Source: Actinomycetes bacterium
Lineage (GTDB): Bacteria; Actinomycetota; Acidimicrobiia; Acidimicrobiales; Palsa-688
DNA length: 64,000 nt
Assembly (NCBI GenBank): GCA_021838445.1
Contig: JAKCDU010000020.1
Span: 1 to 64,000, forward strand
Reading direction: 5' to 3'
How positions within the stretch are numbered: the first letter of the stretch is position 1; each line of letters starts with the position of its first letter. Shown here piece by piece: positions 6,940-15,262 of this stretch. Below the pieces are notes generated by a model. The model made no database searches and was not told the origin of the DNA. It saw nothing but the letters and a program-made list of their open reading frames with translations. Both the position numbers and the translations under genes were made by a program.

Positions 6940-7833
6940 TCAGGGCGTCCAACTTCGTACCAACGGGTCCCAGGTTCCGCTGTCGATCGTCTCGCTGAGG
7001 ATCGGGTCGATGAACCGTTCGACTTCCTCGATCGCGGTCGAGTAGTCGGCCGGGAGGAGGTCGCCCAAACCGGTCCGGGCGACGAACGCCGACCATGAAG
7101 TTTGCCGCGCTGGTCCAAGGGCATCGAGCAAGCCGGTCAGAGGACTCAGGTTGCTCCTCCGGTGGGCGGCTGTCGCCCGCAAGGCTGCAAGCAGTTCCGA
7201 TGCGTCGATCTGATGACGCCTGGAGAGGAGCACTACATCGGCGAAGTCCCGTTCGCGGGTCGTGGCCAGTCCCCTGTCGATCATGGTCACCACCTTCTCG
7301 GCCAGGACGGTGGCCAGCGGATAGCCCAACACGTTGAACGAACCTTCCAGTAGGCCGGGGTAGGTGACTTCGACCGGAGCCGGAGTGACCGGATCGCCGA
7401 CGTTGACGTCGACTCGCAGAACGGCATGAGCCCGGTCGAGCCGCGCCGGAACCGCCAGCCGCACTCCCGAGTACAGCTCGGCATCCCGTATCACTGCTGC
7501 CGTAAGCCGGTCGGGCTCGTAGACGACTCCGTCGTCAACTTCTGCGGCGAGGATCGCTCGCACAATGTCGGCAACGACGTCCAAGCCGTTGGCAACTGCT
7601 CGGGCGAGGAGGTCGACGTCGGCTGTAGGTCGCCGCCTGTCGAGCGCAGCGAGCAGCAATCCGCCCTTCAAGACCAGCCTCTCCCGGAACCCTGAGTTGG
7701 CCAGCCTGAACAAGAAGCGTTCCAGCACATACAGCACGAGCAACTCCTGCGTCGGCCGGCCGCTGCGACGAGCGAGCCTCTGCAAGTCGAGATAGGCACG
7801 CCCGGCCGGCGTGTCCCGACGGACCGGGCTCAT
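6940..7833 (-). CDS. abiEii: AbiEii-type nucleotidyltransferase toxin
   Basis: Toxin of the type IV abortive infection pair AbiE; related enzymes transfer nucleotides to RNA and block growth on phage infection. The 297-aa protein has the nucleotidyltransferase core KGGLLLAAL followed by TADVDLL (the DxD metal pair), and the family's later block EKVVTMIDRGLATTRERDFADVV. All expected motifs are present, so it appears intact. The start codon overlaps the stop of abiEi by 4 bases, so translation is coupled. It is the first gene inside the left end of the tRNA-Cys element. Confidence 0.9.
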   Translation of the reverse strand: MSPVRRDTPAGRAYLDLQRLARRSGRPTQELLVLYVLERFLFRLANSGFRERLVLKGGLLLAALDRRRPTADVDLLARAVANGLDVVADIVRAILAAEVDDGVVYEPDRLTAAVIRDAELYSGVRLAVPARLDRAHAVLRVDVNVGDPVTPAPVEVTYPGLLEGSFNVLGYPLATVLAEKVVTMIDRGLATTRERDFADVVLLSRRHQIDASELLAALRATAAHRRSNLSPLTGLLDALGPARQTSWSAFVARTGLGDLLPADYSTAIEEVERFIDPILSETIDSGTWDPLVRSWTP

Positions 7834-8435
7834 TCCTGGAGGATCCGAAGTGCTTGGAGGACCGGCGTTCTGACCCGCAAGACGCTGGCGAGGTCGATGA
7901 TCCTGGCCGGCTTGGCTCCAACCAACCGCAGGTATCGACGGAGCCCAACGGTCGCGAGGTCATCACCGATGCGGTGGCGCGCCCGAAAGCAGTCCACCAC
8001 GGTGCGCTCCCGGTCGCTGATGAAGAACCCGGTTCCAGCGCTGCCCTCGACTTGGATCCGGCCCATGTCGAACGTCGATGCCTGGAAGACGTGGACGACG
8101 GTCGGCGGGTGATCGATTCGCGGTCGGTGTAGTCCCGACGGAACGGCCAGATCGACCCAGCTAGCGATCTCGTCACTTAGATCCCAGTAGGCGAGCGCCG
8201 AACGCAGGCAGACCATCCCCCGCGGAGCTCGTGCGCACACAGCCACGAAATCGATCTGATCGAGACCCGCCGACTCCTCGAGCTGGTAGAGCCCACGGGA
8301 AAGCTCGATGACCAGTCCGGAATCCCGGGCTTGATAGAGATCCCTCCACGAGACACCCGCGTCGATCGCTTCGCGGGCACGGAAGATGGGGCCGAGAGTC
8401 CTCAAACGCTCACCTATCGCCTCGGCAGTGGGCAT
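7830..8435 (-). CDS. abiEi: AbiEi-type antitoxin and autorepressor
   Basis: 201 aa. An N-terminal winged-helix region (about residues 15-50, GVSWRDLYQARDSG and LSRGLYQL) is followed by the AbiEi body with CLRSALAYWDLSDE and FISDRERTVVDCFRAR. In known systems AbiEi neutralises AbiEii without direct contact and represses its own operon by binding inverted repeats upstream. An inverted repeat of that kind lies immediately before this start. ATG start; ATGA overlap with the toxin. Confidence 0.9.
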   Translation of the reverse strand: MPTAEAIGERLRTLGPIFRAREAIDAGVSWRDLYQARDSGLVIELSRGLYQLEESAGLDQIDFVAVCARAPRGMVCLRSALAYWDLSDEIASWVDLAVPSGLHRPRIDHPPTVVHVFQASTFDMGRIQVEGSAGTGFFISDRERTVVDCFRARHRIGDDLATVGLRRYLRLVGAKPARIIDLASVLRVRTPVLQALRILQE

Positions 8436-8482
8436 GTATGAAACTCTACTAAGGAAAGGGGTTCATATGGTGGATTTCATAC
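8436..8482. promoter_or_regulatory. Inverted repeat upstream of abiEi
   Basis: GTATGAAA (8436-8443) and TTTCATAC (8475-8482) are perfect 8-bp inverted arms separated by 31 bp. A partial third copy, GTTCATAT, lies at 8461. The arms flank the expected abiE promoter, so this fits the paired operator known for AbiEi autoregulation. Confidence 0.6.
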
Positions 8483-8514
8483 AGACTCTGGATCGAGACC
8501 GCTGGCCCGAGGCC

Positions 8515-9654
8515 TCAGTCCGGTGCCATCGCGATCGGCCCGCAACACGTCTTGTACTTGCGGCCGGAGCCACACCAGCAGGGGGCGTTGCGGCGGGGCG
8601 GCCACTCCACGGCTTGGCGCCGGCGGGCGATCTCGGCGGCATAGGAGGAGCGGGCCTCTCCGGTGGCAGGAGCCTCACCCTCGCCGGCGCAGAAGTCCGT
8701 GAGCCCGTCGACGGTCATGGGCGACACCCGCATCGGGTGGCCGGCCAGAGCTCGCGCCAGCCGTTTCATCCGAGCCTCGATCCGGTGGCTGTACTCCCGG
8801 TGGTCAGCGGGGGGGTCTTCGAGGAGGTCGGGCCAGGCGGTGGTGGCCTTCTCCCACTCGCCCGCGGGGAACCAGGCCAGCGACACCACCATCGAGGAAC
8901 GAAGGCCGTCCGGCGGGCGGCCACGCTCCCACGTGACGTCCTGGCCATTGGTACCCCAGTTCGCGAAGTCGCCTCTCGACGAGGCTGGGTCGTAGCCACA
9001 ATGCTCACACCGACGTTCCTCGATGGGCGGCCGGTCGTCCCATCCGTGGCGGAACGGATCCGTCGGCCGTACCCAACCCTCGACGAAGGCGTCCACCCGT
9101 TCGTTCAGTCCTGGCTCCGGTGCCTCTGCGAGGGCTGCCCATGCATCCTCGAGGCCTTCGAGGAGTTGGACCACGACCTGGTCGGGATCGCCGGTGCGCA
9201 CTGCGACGTCGATGCCTTCACGGAACCATCGGGCCGACTCGGCATGATCGGATACCCCTGCGTAGGAGAACCCGGCGGCGTTGTAGAGCCAGACGTCGTC
9301 GGACGTCCGTATCTTCAGGTCCGCGAAGAGTGCGTCACCTTCGGCGCGCCGTCCGGCCCTGAGATGGCACTCGGCGATGTCGGCGTCGGGATGCGGCAGG
9401 GACTGGTAGCCGGCCCGAACAGCCTCCTGTTTGGCGGCTACAGCCGCGTCGTAGTCGCCCGCCCTCTTGTTGAGCTCGTGGATGTTGTCCCACACCTCGT
9501 AGGCAACGACCTGGTGATGGGCGCAGGGGTGGTCGAGCAACTCGTGGAGGCCGGCGATCGCGGCATTCCAGTCCTTCGCCTTCTCGCACTCGTCCACGCG
9601 GTTGCTGATGGCACGGATCTGTCGGCTGGACTCCTTGAAGGTGATCTCCGGCAT
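8515..9654 (-). CDS. TPR-like protein with C-terminal SEC-C zinc motif
   Basis: About 379 aa. The N-terminal two thirds are helical and read like tetratricopeptide repeats (DWNAAIAGLHELLDH, GDYDAAVAAKQEAVRAG, AECHLRAGRRAEGDALF). A CEHCGY knuckle lies mid-protein, and the C-terminus is a clear SEC-C motif (RNAPCWCGSGRKYKTCCG), a zinc site shared with SecA and several nucleic-acid-linked proteins. ATG 9654 was chosen because residues upstream of it are shadow-like. Divergent from the pRiA4b ORF-3 gene with only 58 bp between starts. Function unknown; the setting beside AbiE makes a defence role possible. Confidence 0.75.
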   Translation of the reverse strand: MPEITFKESSRQIRAISNRVDECEKAKDWNAAIAGLHELLDHPCAHHQVVAYEVWDNIHELNKRAGDYDAAVAAKQEAVRAGYQSLPHPDADIAECHLRAGRRAEGDALFADLKIRTSDDVWLYNAAGFSYAGVSDHAESARWFREGIDVAVRTGDPDQVVVQLLEGLEDAWAALAEAPEPGLNERVDAFVEGWVRPTDPFRHGWDDRPPIEERRCEHCGYDPASSRGDFANWGTNGQDVTWERGRPPDGLRSSMVVSLAWFPAGEWEKATTAWPDLLEDPPADHREYSHRIEARMKRLARALAGHPMRVSPMTVDGLTDFCAGEGEAPATGEARSSYAAEIARRRQAVEWPPRRNAPCWCGSGRKYKTCCGPIAMAPD

Positions 9655-9712
9655 GCGTCTCCACGCTAGGTGCTGGCTCCCTCGGCCTTCGGCAGCCCGT
9701 AGCGTCTTGCCG

Positions 9713-10822
9713 ATGAAGACGACTCGCCTCCGGGTGACGATGCAAGAGGTCGAGCCCAAAGTGATGCGGGTGCTCGACGTACCGGCTGGAGTGCTGCTGC
9801 CGGAGCTGCATGATCTCCTTCAGGTCGCAATCGGTTGGACCGACTCGCACCTCCACCAGTTCGTGGCCGGCGACGTGCGTTACGGAATGCCCGACATTGA
9901 CGACTTCAACGAGTTCGAGGATGAGCAAGCCGAGACCGACGTGGCTCTTCGAGCACTGCCCGACCGCTTCACCTACCTGTACGACTTCGGCGACGACTGG
10001 CATCACGAAGTGGAGGTCATCGGCGCCGGGGGTGACTCGGCGGGGGTCGTGACCGGGGAGGGTGCCTGTCCCCCGGAGGACGTGGGCGGGCCCCACGGCT
10101 ACGCCGATTTCCTGAAGGCACTGGCCAACCCCCGGGACCCCGAGCACGACCACATGAAGAACTGGGCCGGACCGTGGAGCGACAAGTTCGACCTGGCGGC
10201 TGCCGACCTTCTCGTACAGCAGACCGCCGGTGCCGTCCCGTCGCCGGTTCGGCTGGTTCTCGGCCTGGCCGCCGACGGTGTGAAGCTGACGCCGGGCGGA
10301 CGGCTCCCTCGTTCTTTCGTGCGCCAGGTCCAGGACCACTACCCCAGCTGGTATTCGCTCGGACGCCCGGCCTCAATCGAGGAGGACCTTCCACCGCTGA
10401 CACACCTGCACGACCTGCTGCGCGAGGTGGGCCTTCTCCGCCTGAGCAACGGGGTCCTCTCGCCGACCCGCGCCGCGAGCGACGACACCGAGGTGATCCG
10501 CCGTCTCCGATCGTGGTTCGGCCCTGTCTACGGCTTCACATCGATGCTGGCCGGAGACGCCCTCGCCCTTCTCGCCACCGAGGGACCGAGCAGGCCTGAA
10601 GACATGGCCGGCCGCCTATTCGACCTGCTCGGTCACCGGTGGGTCACGAGCCGGGGAGATCCTCTCGACCAGGCTCGCACCCTGAGCGACCTCCGCAGTC
10701 TCCAGTTCATCCTGCGGGGCCTCGACCTGATCCAATCCGACAAAGGAGTCTGGACAGCCGGCCCATCGGCCCTGTGGCTGCTCCCACGGTCGACAGCCCT
10801 CGCCTATCTGTGGTCGCGATGA
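9713..10822 (+). CDS. Plasmid pRiA4b ORF-3 family protein
   Basis: 369 aa. Residues 1-175 carry the pRiA4b ORF-3 domain: the LHDLLQVAIGWTDSHLHQF block and the hallmark FTYLYDFGDDWHHEVEV, then PPEDVGGPHGY. The C-terminal 190 residues are helical and not recognised, with PVYGFTSMLAGDALALL and WTAGPSALWLLP. The family is common on plasmids and islands, and its biochemistry is not established. ATG at 9713, 58 bp from the divergent SEC-C gene, so the two probably share a control region. Confidence 0.85.
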   Translation: MKTTRLRVTMQEVEPKVMRVLDVPAGVLLPELHDLLQVAIGWTDSHLHQFVAGDVRYGMPDIDDFNEFEDEQAETDVALRALPDRFTYLYDFGDDWHHEVEVIGAGGDSAGVVTGEGACPPEDVGGPHGYADFLKALANPRDPEHDHMKNWAGPWSDKFDLAAADLLVQQTAGAVPSPVRLVLGLAADGVKLTPGGRLPRSFVRQVQDHYPSWYSLGRPASIEEDLPPLTHLHDLLREVGLLRLSNGVLSPTRAASDDTEVIRRLRSWFGPVYGFTSMLAGDALALLATEGPSRPEDMAGRLFDLLGHRWVTSRGDPLDQARTLSDLRSLQFILRGLDLIQSDKGVWTAGPSALWLLPRSTALAYLWSR

Positions 10823-10877
10823 GACACACCTAACGGAGTCTCGGACACAAGTCTTCTTGCTACGGTAGCCTTCTGTC

Positions 10878-11525
10878 GTGGAGATCGGCGTCAAGGAAGT
10901 AGCGGCCCAACTCGGGGTCACCGAGCGACGGGTACGCCAGCTCATCGAAGCCGGTGCCCTTCCAGCGCGCCGGGTGGCGGGACGTCTGCTCATCGAAGAG
11001 GCAAGGATTCCGCGGTCCCGACCCGTGACTCGCCCGATGTCGCCGAGGATCGCTTGGGCCTTCATCAACCTTCTCTCCGGGGAACCCGCCCCCGGCATAT
11101 CGGACCGGGAACTCCTCCGGTTGGACGCGAAGCTACTGGCGCTGCTGGGCTCTCCTCATCCCGAGGTGTTGCTGCGTTCATGGCTCCGCCGCCGGGCTCA
11201 GCTGGTCCGGCTCGCCGTGTCTCCTTCTGAGGTGGACGACCTACTGAGCGACCCCAGACTGGTCCCATCAGGGATCAGCGATGCCCGATCCGAGATGTCC
11301 GCCGGGCGCGAGGTGGAGGGTTACGTTCGCTCGAGCGACGTTGGGCAGCTCATGGCGGACCACCTGATGGCCGCTGTGCGTCCCGCCAACGTATGGGTAC
11401 ACGTCGCTGACCGTCCGCTACTGCGTCCGGCCCCGCTTGGGCTGGTAATTGCCGACCTCGCCGACCACGACGGAGCGCGTGAAGACGCCCGGGTCAGTGA
11501 GTTGCTGGACAGCATCCGCCAATGA
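10878..11525 (+). CDS. HTH-domain protein, antitoxin-like
   Basis: 215 aa. Residues 3-45 form an excisionase-type HTH (VKEVAAQLGVTERRVRQLIEAGALPARRVAGRL). The rest is a two-part helical body (LLRSWLRRRAQLVRLAVSP; later VADRPLLRPAPLGLVIADLADHDGAREDARV). Proteins of this build often precede a nucleotidyltransferase-like toxin. Here the next frame starts in an ATGA overlap but stops after 29 codons, so this gene looks like an antitoxin that has lost its partner. Starts at GTG after a short intergenic stretch. Confidence 0.65.
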   Translation: MEIGVKEVAAQLGVTERRVRQLIEAGALPARRVAGRLLIEEARIPRSRPVTRPMSPRIAWAFINLLSGEPAPGISDRELLRLDAKLLALLGSPHPEVLLRSWLRRRAQLVRLAVSPSEVDDLLSDPRLVPSGISDARSEMSAGREVEGYVRSSDVGQLMADHLMAAVRPANVWVHVADRPLLRPAPLGLVIADLADHDGAREDARVSELLDSIRQ

Positions 11526-11611
11526 CAGTCACCCTCACCGGGTTGACCGAACGCCAACATCAGAGTTGGCTGGGCCGGCTCGACGTCGCCAACAACTTCC
11601 CCGACGCGTGA
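11522..11611 (+). pseudogene. Truncated partner (toxin-like) of the HTH gene
   Basis: The ATG overlaps the upstream stop (ATGA). The 29-residue frame (MTVTLTGLTERQHQSW, then LDVANNFPDA) resembles the first helix of nucleotidyltransferase-like partners of HTH antitoxins, where a GG-containing core would follow. Instead the frame ends and the downstream bases show nothing related. Inactivated by deletion. The toxin identity is an inference from this short stretch. Confidence 0.45.
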
Positions 11612-11891
11612 CGCCGTACAGCACGGGACGAACGGAATCGGACTGCAACTCTTGACGAGCCCATTCCGGGCCGTCCCTTCGAATGACATTTTGGCTGCTC
11701 AGACGTGGTCTGTGTCGATGGGCGCTCCCGTTTGGGACCTGTCCATACCGATCGAACCCGGCGCGTTTGTGATCAACGTGTGATCATGACGACTGCTGTT
11801 CGAGACCAGTCGCAGAGCTGAGTTGGGCATCGCATCTGTCGGCTGCTCAGCCAAGTCTTCCAGGTTCAGACCTGCCTGCGGTCCGCGGCAG
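11612..11891. other. Non-coding remnant
   Basis: No convincing gene on either strand. Open frames here lack start signals and protein-like composition. It probably holds the scar of the deleted toxin gene and the 3' region of the secreted protein operon. Confidence 0.4.
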
Positions 11892-12413
11892 TCATGGACC
11901 CGTAAGAGCCCCTGTCGCTGGGCTGTAGTCGGTCTCGCTGCCAGGCAATCCTTCGAAGAAGCTGGGCCACGATGAAGCGGGCCCTCCACAATCGAATGCG
12001 GGGTCGAGGGTAGCGGCGTCTAGAACGGTTACTTCCCAATTGTACGTACCCGCTCCACGCCCTTCGAGCGCCCGATTGTCGAAATTGCCTGCCTGCACGA
12101 CGACGTACACAGACTCTCCCGAGGTCAGGTTCCCAGGCAGCGGTTCGCTTCCGAGAAACGTCGTAAGAGCGGGGACAAGATCTCCCCACGTCATCTGCTT
12201 GATACCAACCTTCGTCACGGACGTCATCATGCTGCCGGACTGCAGGGGTGCAGCCCACTTCTCAGCAAGCTGCTGCGACGTGCTTAGCTGAGCTGAAGGG
12301 CTCGAGCCAGCCTTCACCAACGTGGCAGGTGACGATGACTGGGTTATGAAGAATAAGCCGACGCCAAGGCAAGCCGACCCACCTATGACTCCCACCAACA
12401 CCCGTATTCTCAT
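11892..12413 (-). CDS. Secreted or membrane-anchored protein of unknown function
   Basis: 173 aa from the ATG at 12413, chosen because GGACGGTGAG lies just upstream and a signal-anchor follows at once (MRIRVLVGVIGGSACLGVG). The exported part is Ser/Thr-rich, then a compact domain with SGESVYVVVQAGNFDNRALE and TYNWEVTVLDAATL. The cysteine in the leader is not in a good lipobox. Base use is visibly less GC-rich than in chromosomal neighbours. Second gene of a pair with the upstream secreted protein. Confidence 0.6.
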   Translation of the reverse strand: MRIRVLVGVIGGSACLGVGLFFITQSSSPATLVKAGSSPSAQLSTSQQLAEKWAAPLQSGSMMTSVTKVGIKQMTWGDLVPALTTFLGSEPLPGNLTSGESVYVVVQAGNFDNRALEGRGAGTYNWEVTVLDAATLDPAFDCGGPASSWPSFFEGLPGSETDYSPATGALTGP

Positions 12414-12459
12414 TCTCTCACCGTCCTCTAATACCGAACTAGTTGGGAACTGGACGCCT

Positions 12460-13188
12460 TCATGATTGCTCGTTCGCATTCCAGCCGCTGTACGCGGGAT
12501 TCCACTGGCCGTTTAAACAGTGATGAGCTCCAGGGGAACAAGGGTCGTCGATCACATTGCCATTCCATTGGGTGACAGTGCCGACGCCATTGGCGGTGAT
12601 TTGGAAGTTCGGGCTCGTCCAGGTACCTGTACTGGACCCGTCATTGATGTTCCCGATAAAGATGAACCCGTCCTCCGCAATAGCTCCGCCGTCGATTCCA
12701 GTTCCATTGAACTGATAGGGCAATTGGTATTGGGTCGTTCCTATCCACCAATACACAGTGTCTTTCCAGTCCCCAGGCCCATTATAGGTCAGGTCAAACT
12801 GCTCCTTAGAGGGAGTGCCACCGCTGATCACCTGCGTATTCCCAGCCCATGTCCCATTGGGCATTAGAGTTTGGGTGTATGCCTGTCCCACGTTCTGGGG
12901 AGTTATCTCGATCCCGACTTCAGTGAGTTGGTTGACGCCTCCATATTCTGTTCCAGCCCACCGGAAGTAGTCGCCGCCGGGAGTTACGCCATTGGGAATC
13001 GCGTTGCCGTTCGCCGATAGGAGGGTCTGAACGTGACCCGAGTAGCAGGCTCGGCTCAGTAGATTTCCAACATCACACACGTTGGCATAAGCGGGAGAGC
13101 CGAAAGCAGCTACAGCGAAGGTCGCCGGTCCCAACGTGCCAACAGCCGCAGCGAGCAGCTTGAAACGAAGACTCCGCGCACCTATCAT
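12460..13188 (-). CDS. Secreted protein of unknown function
   Basis: 242 aa with a classical signal peptide (charged start, hydrophobic core, PAYA cleavage site near residue 35). The mature part is rich in Gly, Asn, Trp and Tyr, a beta-rich extracellular composition: GDYFRWAGTEYGG, GTWAGNTQVISGG, WWIGTTQYQLPYQF. Cysteines sit near both ends (NVCDVGN, RACYSG; DDPCSPGAHHC). No family recognised; a secreted enzyme or adhesin is possible. AT-richer than the surrounding genes, which suggests recent transfer from another genome. Confidence 0.65.
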   Translation of the reverse strand: MIGARSLRFKLLAAAVGTLGPATFAVAAFGSPAYANVCDVGNLLSRACYSGHVQTLLSANGNAIPNGVTPGGDYFRWAGTEYGGVNQLTEVGIEITPQNVGQAYTQTLMPNGTWAGNTQVISGGTPSKEQFDLTYNGPGDWKDTVYWWIGTTQYQLPYQFNGTGIDGGAIAEDGFIFIGNINDGSSTGTWTSPNFQITANGVGTVTQWNGNVIDDPCSPGAHHCLNGQWNPAYSGWNANEQS

Positions 13189-13438
13189 CGCCGCCCCCTC
13201 AAAATCGGTAGGTGACGGTTACCGTACGCTCGTCCCACCTGACTGTCAAGGAAACTAACCAGCAGTTGACTGTCTGCCGGAGACGCCGGTCCAGAGCTTT
13301 CGATGGGGTCGGCTGCGCCCCCTTAAGTGAGCGCAACCATTTGACCGCTTCGTCCGATTCTGGTTTGCCTGAGCTATCGCCTAGGGCTGAGCCTGGATCC
13401 GCTGTGGCTGATTTGAGTCTGTAGGTCGCGTATCCGCG
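13189..13438. other. Intergenic region between secreted gene and IS1380 remnant
   Basis: Holds the leftward promoter region of the secreted-protein pair and the DNA up to the IS leader. I see no gene, tRNA or clear repeat. Confidence 0.4.
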
Positions 13439-13509
13439 AAAGATGCCCTCTGAGCAGGGAGGATGTGGATTCTCACGTCAACATCCGGCCGCTCTAGGAG
13501 GGCATCTTT
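13439..13509 (+). other. Nested hairpin in the leader of the IS1380 transposase
   Basis: AAAGATGCCCTC (13439-13450) and GAGGGCATCTTT (13498-13509) are perfect 12-bp inverted arms just before the transposase ATG at 13513. The 47-base loop holds a second arm pair, GGATGT and ACATCC. The structure could be the IS end or an RNA element that limits transposase translation. Confidence 0.5.
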
Positions 13510-13512
13510 TCG

Positions 13513-14556
13513 ATGCGAGTTTCGCACAGTCTTGACCGTGTGGCGGTGGCATTCGATGACGAGCACGCGGTGGCCGACGCCGGGCTGATGTTGCCCGCGT
13601 CGCTGGCCCAGCACCTCGAGCTCGAGGCCCTTGCAGATGAAACGATCAACCTGGGCGATCGGCCGGGCGGGTTCGCTCCTGGCCGCAAGTTGCTGACCTT
13701 GGTGGCCTCGATGGCCGCCGGCGGGGACTTCATCTCCGACATCGACATGCTCCGGGCGGGAGCGACGGCGGAGATCCTTTCGCACCGGGCCATGGCGGCG
13801 ACGACGGTGGGCACGTTCCTGCGGGCGTTCTCCTTCGGTCATGTCCGCCAGCTCGACCGCGTTGCTGATGTCGCTTTGGGTCGGGCGTGGGCGGCCGGTG
13901 CCGGCCCCGGCGATGGCCCGTTGACCATCGACGTGGACTCCACCGTCGTCGAGGTTCACGGTTACGCCAAGCAGGGAGCCGCGTTCGGTCACACCCGCCA
14001 GCGCGGCTACCACCCGTTGTTGGCCACCCGGGCCGAGACCGGCGAAGTCCTGCACCTGCGGTTTAGGACCGGATCGGCCAACACCGCTCGGGGGGCAAGA
14101 CGGTTCATCGAAGAGACCGTCGCCCGCGTGCGCCGAGCCGGCGCGGTCGGGCCGATCGTGTTGCGGGCCGACTCGGGCTTCCATTCCGCGCCGACGATCG
14201 ACACCTGTCGGGCCAAGGGTGTTCGGTTCTCGGTCACCGCCCGCATGACCACCACCATTCGCACGGCGATCGAGTCGATCCCCGAGCTGGGCTGGGTGCC
14301 CCTGGCCGACTACCCCGACAGCGGCTTCGCCGAGCTGGGGGAAACCGTCCTGGCTGACGGCACCCGGCTGATCGTGCGCCGCACCATCGTCTTGGACCCG
14401 GCCGAGACGCTGTTCAAGGTGTGGCGCTACCACGCCTTCGTCACTGACCGCGATGGCACGGCGGCCGATCTCGACGCCGATCACCGCCGCCACGCCCAGG
14501 TCGAGCTGGTCATTCGTGACCTCAAAGCCGGCGCGCTGGCGCACTGCGTGGTGTAA
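13513..14556 (+). pseudogene. IS1380-family transposase, 3' truncated
   Basis: About 347 codons match the N-terminal three quarters of an IS1380-type DDE transposase: LTIDVDSTVVEVHGYAKQG holds the first catalytic Asp, VLRADSGFHS the second, and the region around QVELVIRDLK the catalytic Glu. Homology breaks at ALAHC (about 14547), where relatives continue for roughly another hundred residues, so the protein is incomplete and probably inactive. The break abuts a decayed wHTH gene on the other strand, which suggests insertion into that gene followed by deletion. Confidence 0.85.
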
Positions 14557-15025
14557 CCACACGTGGTCGATACGAGTGGGGACCAGAAGGATCCGGAGTT
14601 GCCGAACTGGAGTCGACCCCATGCGGCTCGCCCACTGACGGCAACGCCACACTTGGTGCAGCCGCTGATGGAGTGACGACCGTCAGCCCCGTGATCGACC
14701 CGAGGACATATACCGACAGCCCGAAGCGGCCCGACGGGCCCGCCTCGCGCTCCAGTAGGAGCAGACGGTGGCGCCGTAGATCGCGAAGGGCACCGGCCGC
14801 CGTCCCGGGGTCTACGCCGAGGCGTTCCGCGACCTGCCGCGCCGATGTCCGGGCGACTAGGCGGCCGCCTTCGCAGACCGCGTCGAGAGCAACTTCCTCA
14901 AGCGCCACCCAGGCCAGAGGCCGTAGCCGCCGCCGCAGGTTTCGGCTCGCGGCGGACAGCAGAAGCCCCGCGTCGTGAGAATCGGACCCCGGGTGATCCC
15001 CGCCAGGCCAATTAGATGACCGTCT
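14522..15025 (-). pseudogene. Winged-helix protein gene, truncated
   Basis: The reading frame is open from 15025 down to 14522, but no normal start precedes the conserved block; GTG at 14908 would cut it. The conserved part reads LAWVALEEVALDAV, then ARTSARQVAERLGVDPGTAAGALRDL (helix-turn-helix) and GRFGLSVYVLGSI, a build I associate with small regulators on actinobacterial mobile elements. The C-terminal Ser/Pro-rich stretch runs into the IS1380 remnant at about 14548. Both ends look damaged. Confidence 0.5.
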
Positions 15026-15189
15026 TCATCACCCACCGGCGCCGTCCAAAATCCCCATCACCGGGTAAACGGCCGGCTGCCCACGACTAGCGAGTCCGTG
15101 TCGGACGCCCATGGACGAAAAACTCTAAAAATCTCGCACTCAGGCCGACAAGGCGCTGACCAGCTAATTCATCCCGGGAATGGCTCGAA

Positions 15190-15241
15190 AGCAAGGACTT
15201 TGGAAGGACTCAGCAAGGACTCGAGCAAGGACTTTGGAAGG
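15190..15241. repeat. Direct repeats before the sigma-like gene
   Basis: An 18-bp sequence starting AGCAAGGACTTTGG is present at 15190-15207 and again at 15224-15241, with a third copy of its first 10 bases at 15212. The repeats end 22 bp before the ATG at 15263, a position suited to an operator. Confidence 0.55.
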
Positions 15242-15262
15242 GGCCCAGTCCACCATCACCCC

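Noticed and set aside
11699-11989. Possible 96-aa gene on the reverse strand
   Set aside because: No ribosome site, no family and overlap with the 3' end of the secreted protein gene; coding potential not convincing.
15190-15241. Plasmid-type replication origin
   Set aside because: Three short repeats without an AT-rich segment or replication initiator gene are not enough for an origin call.
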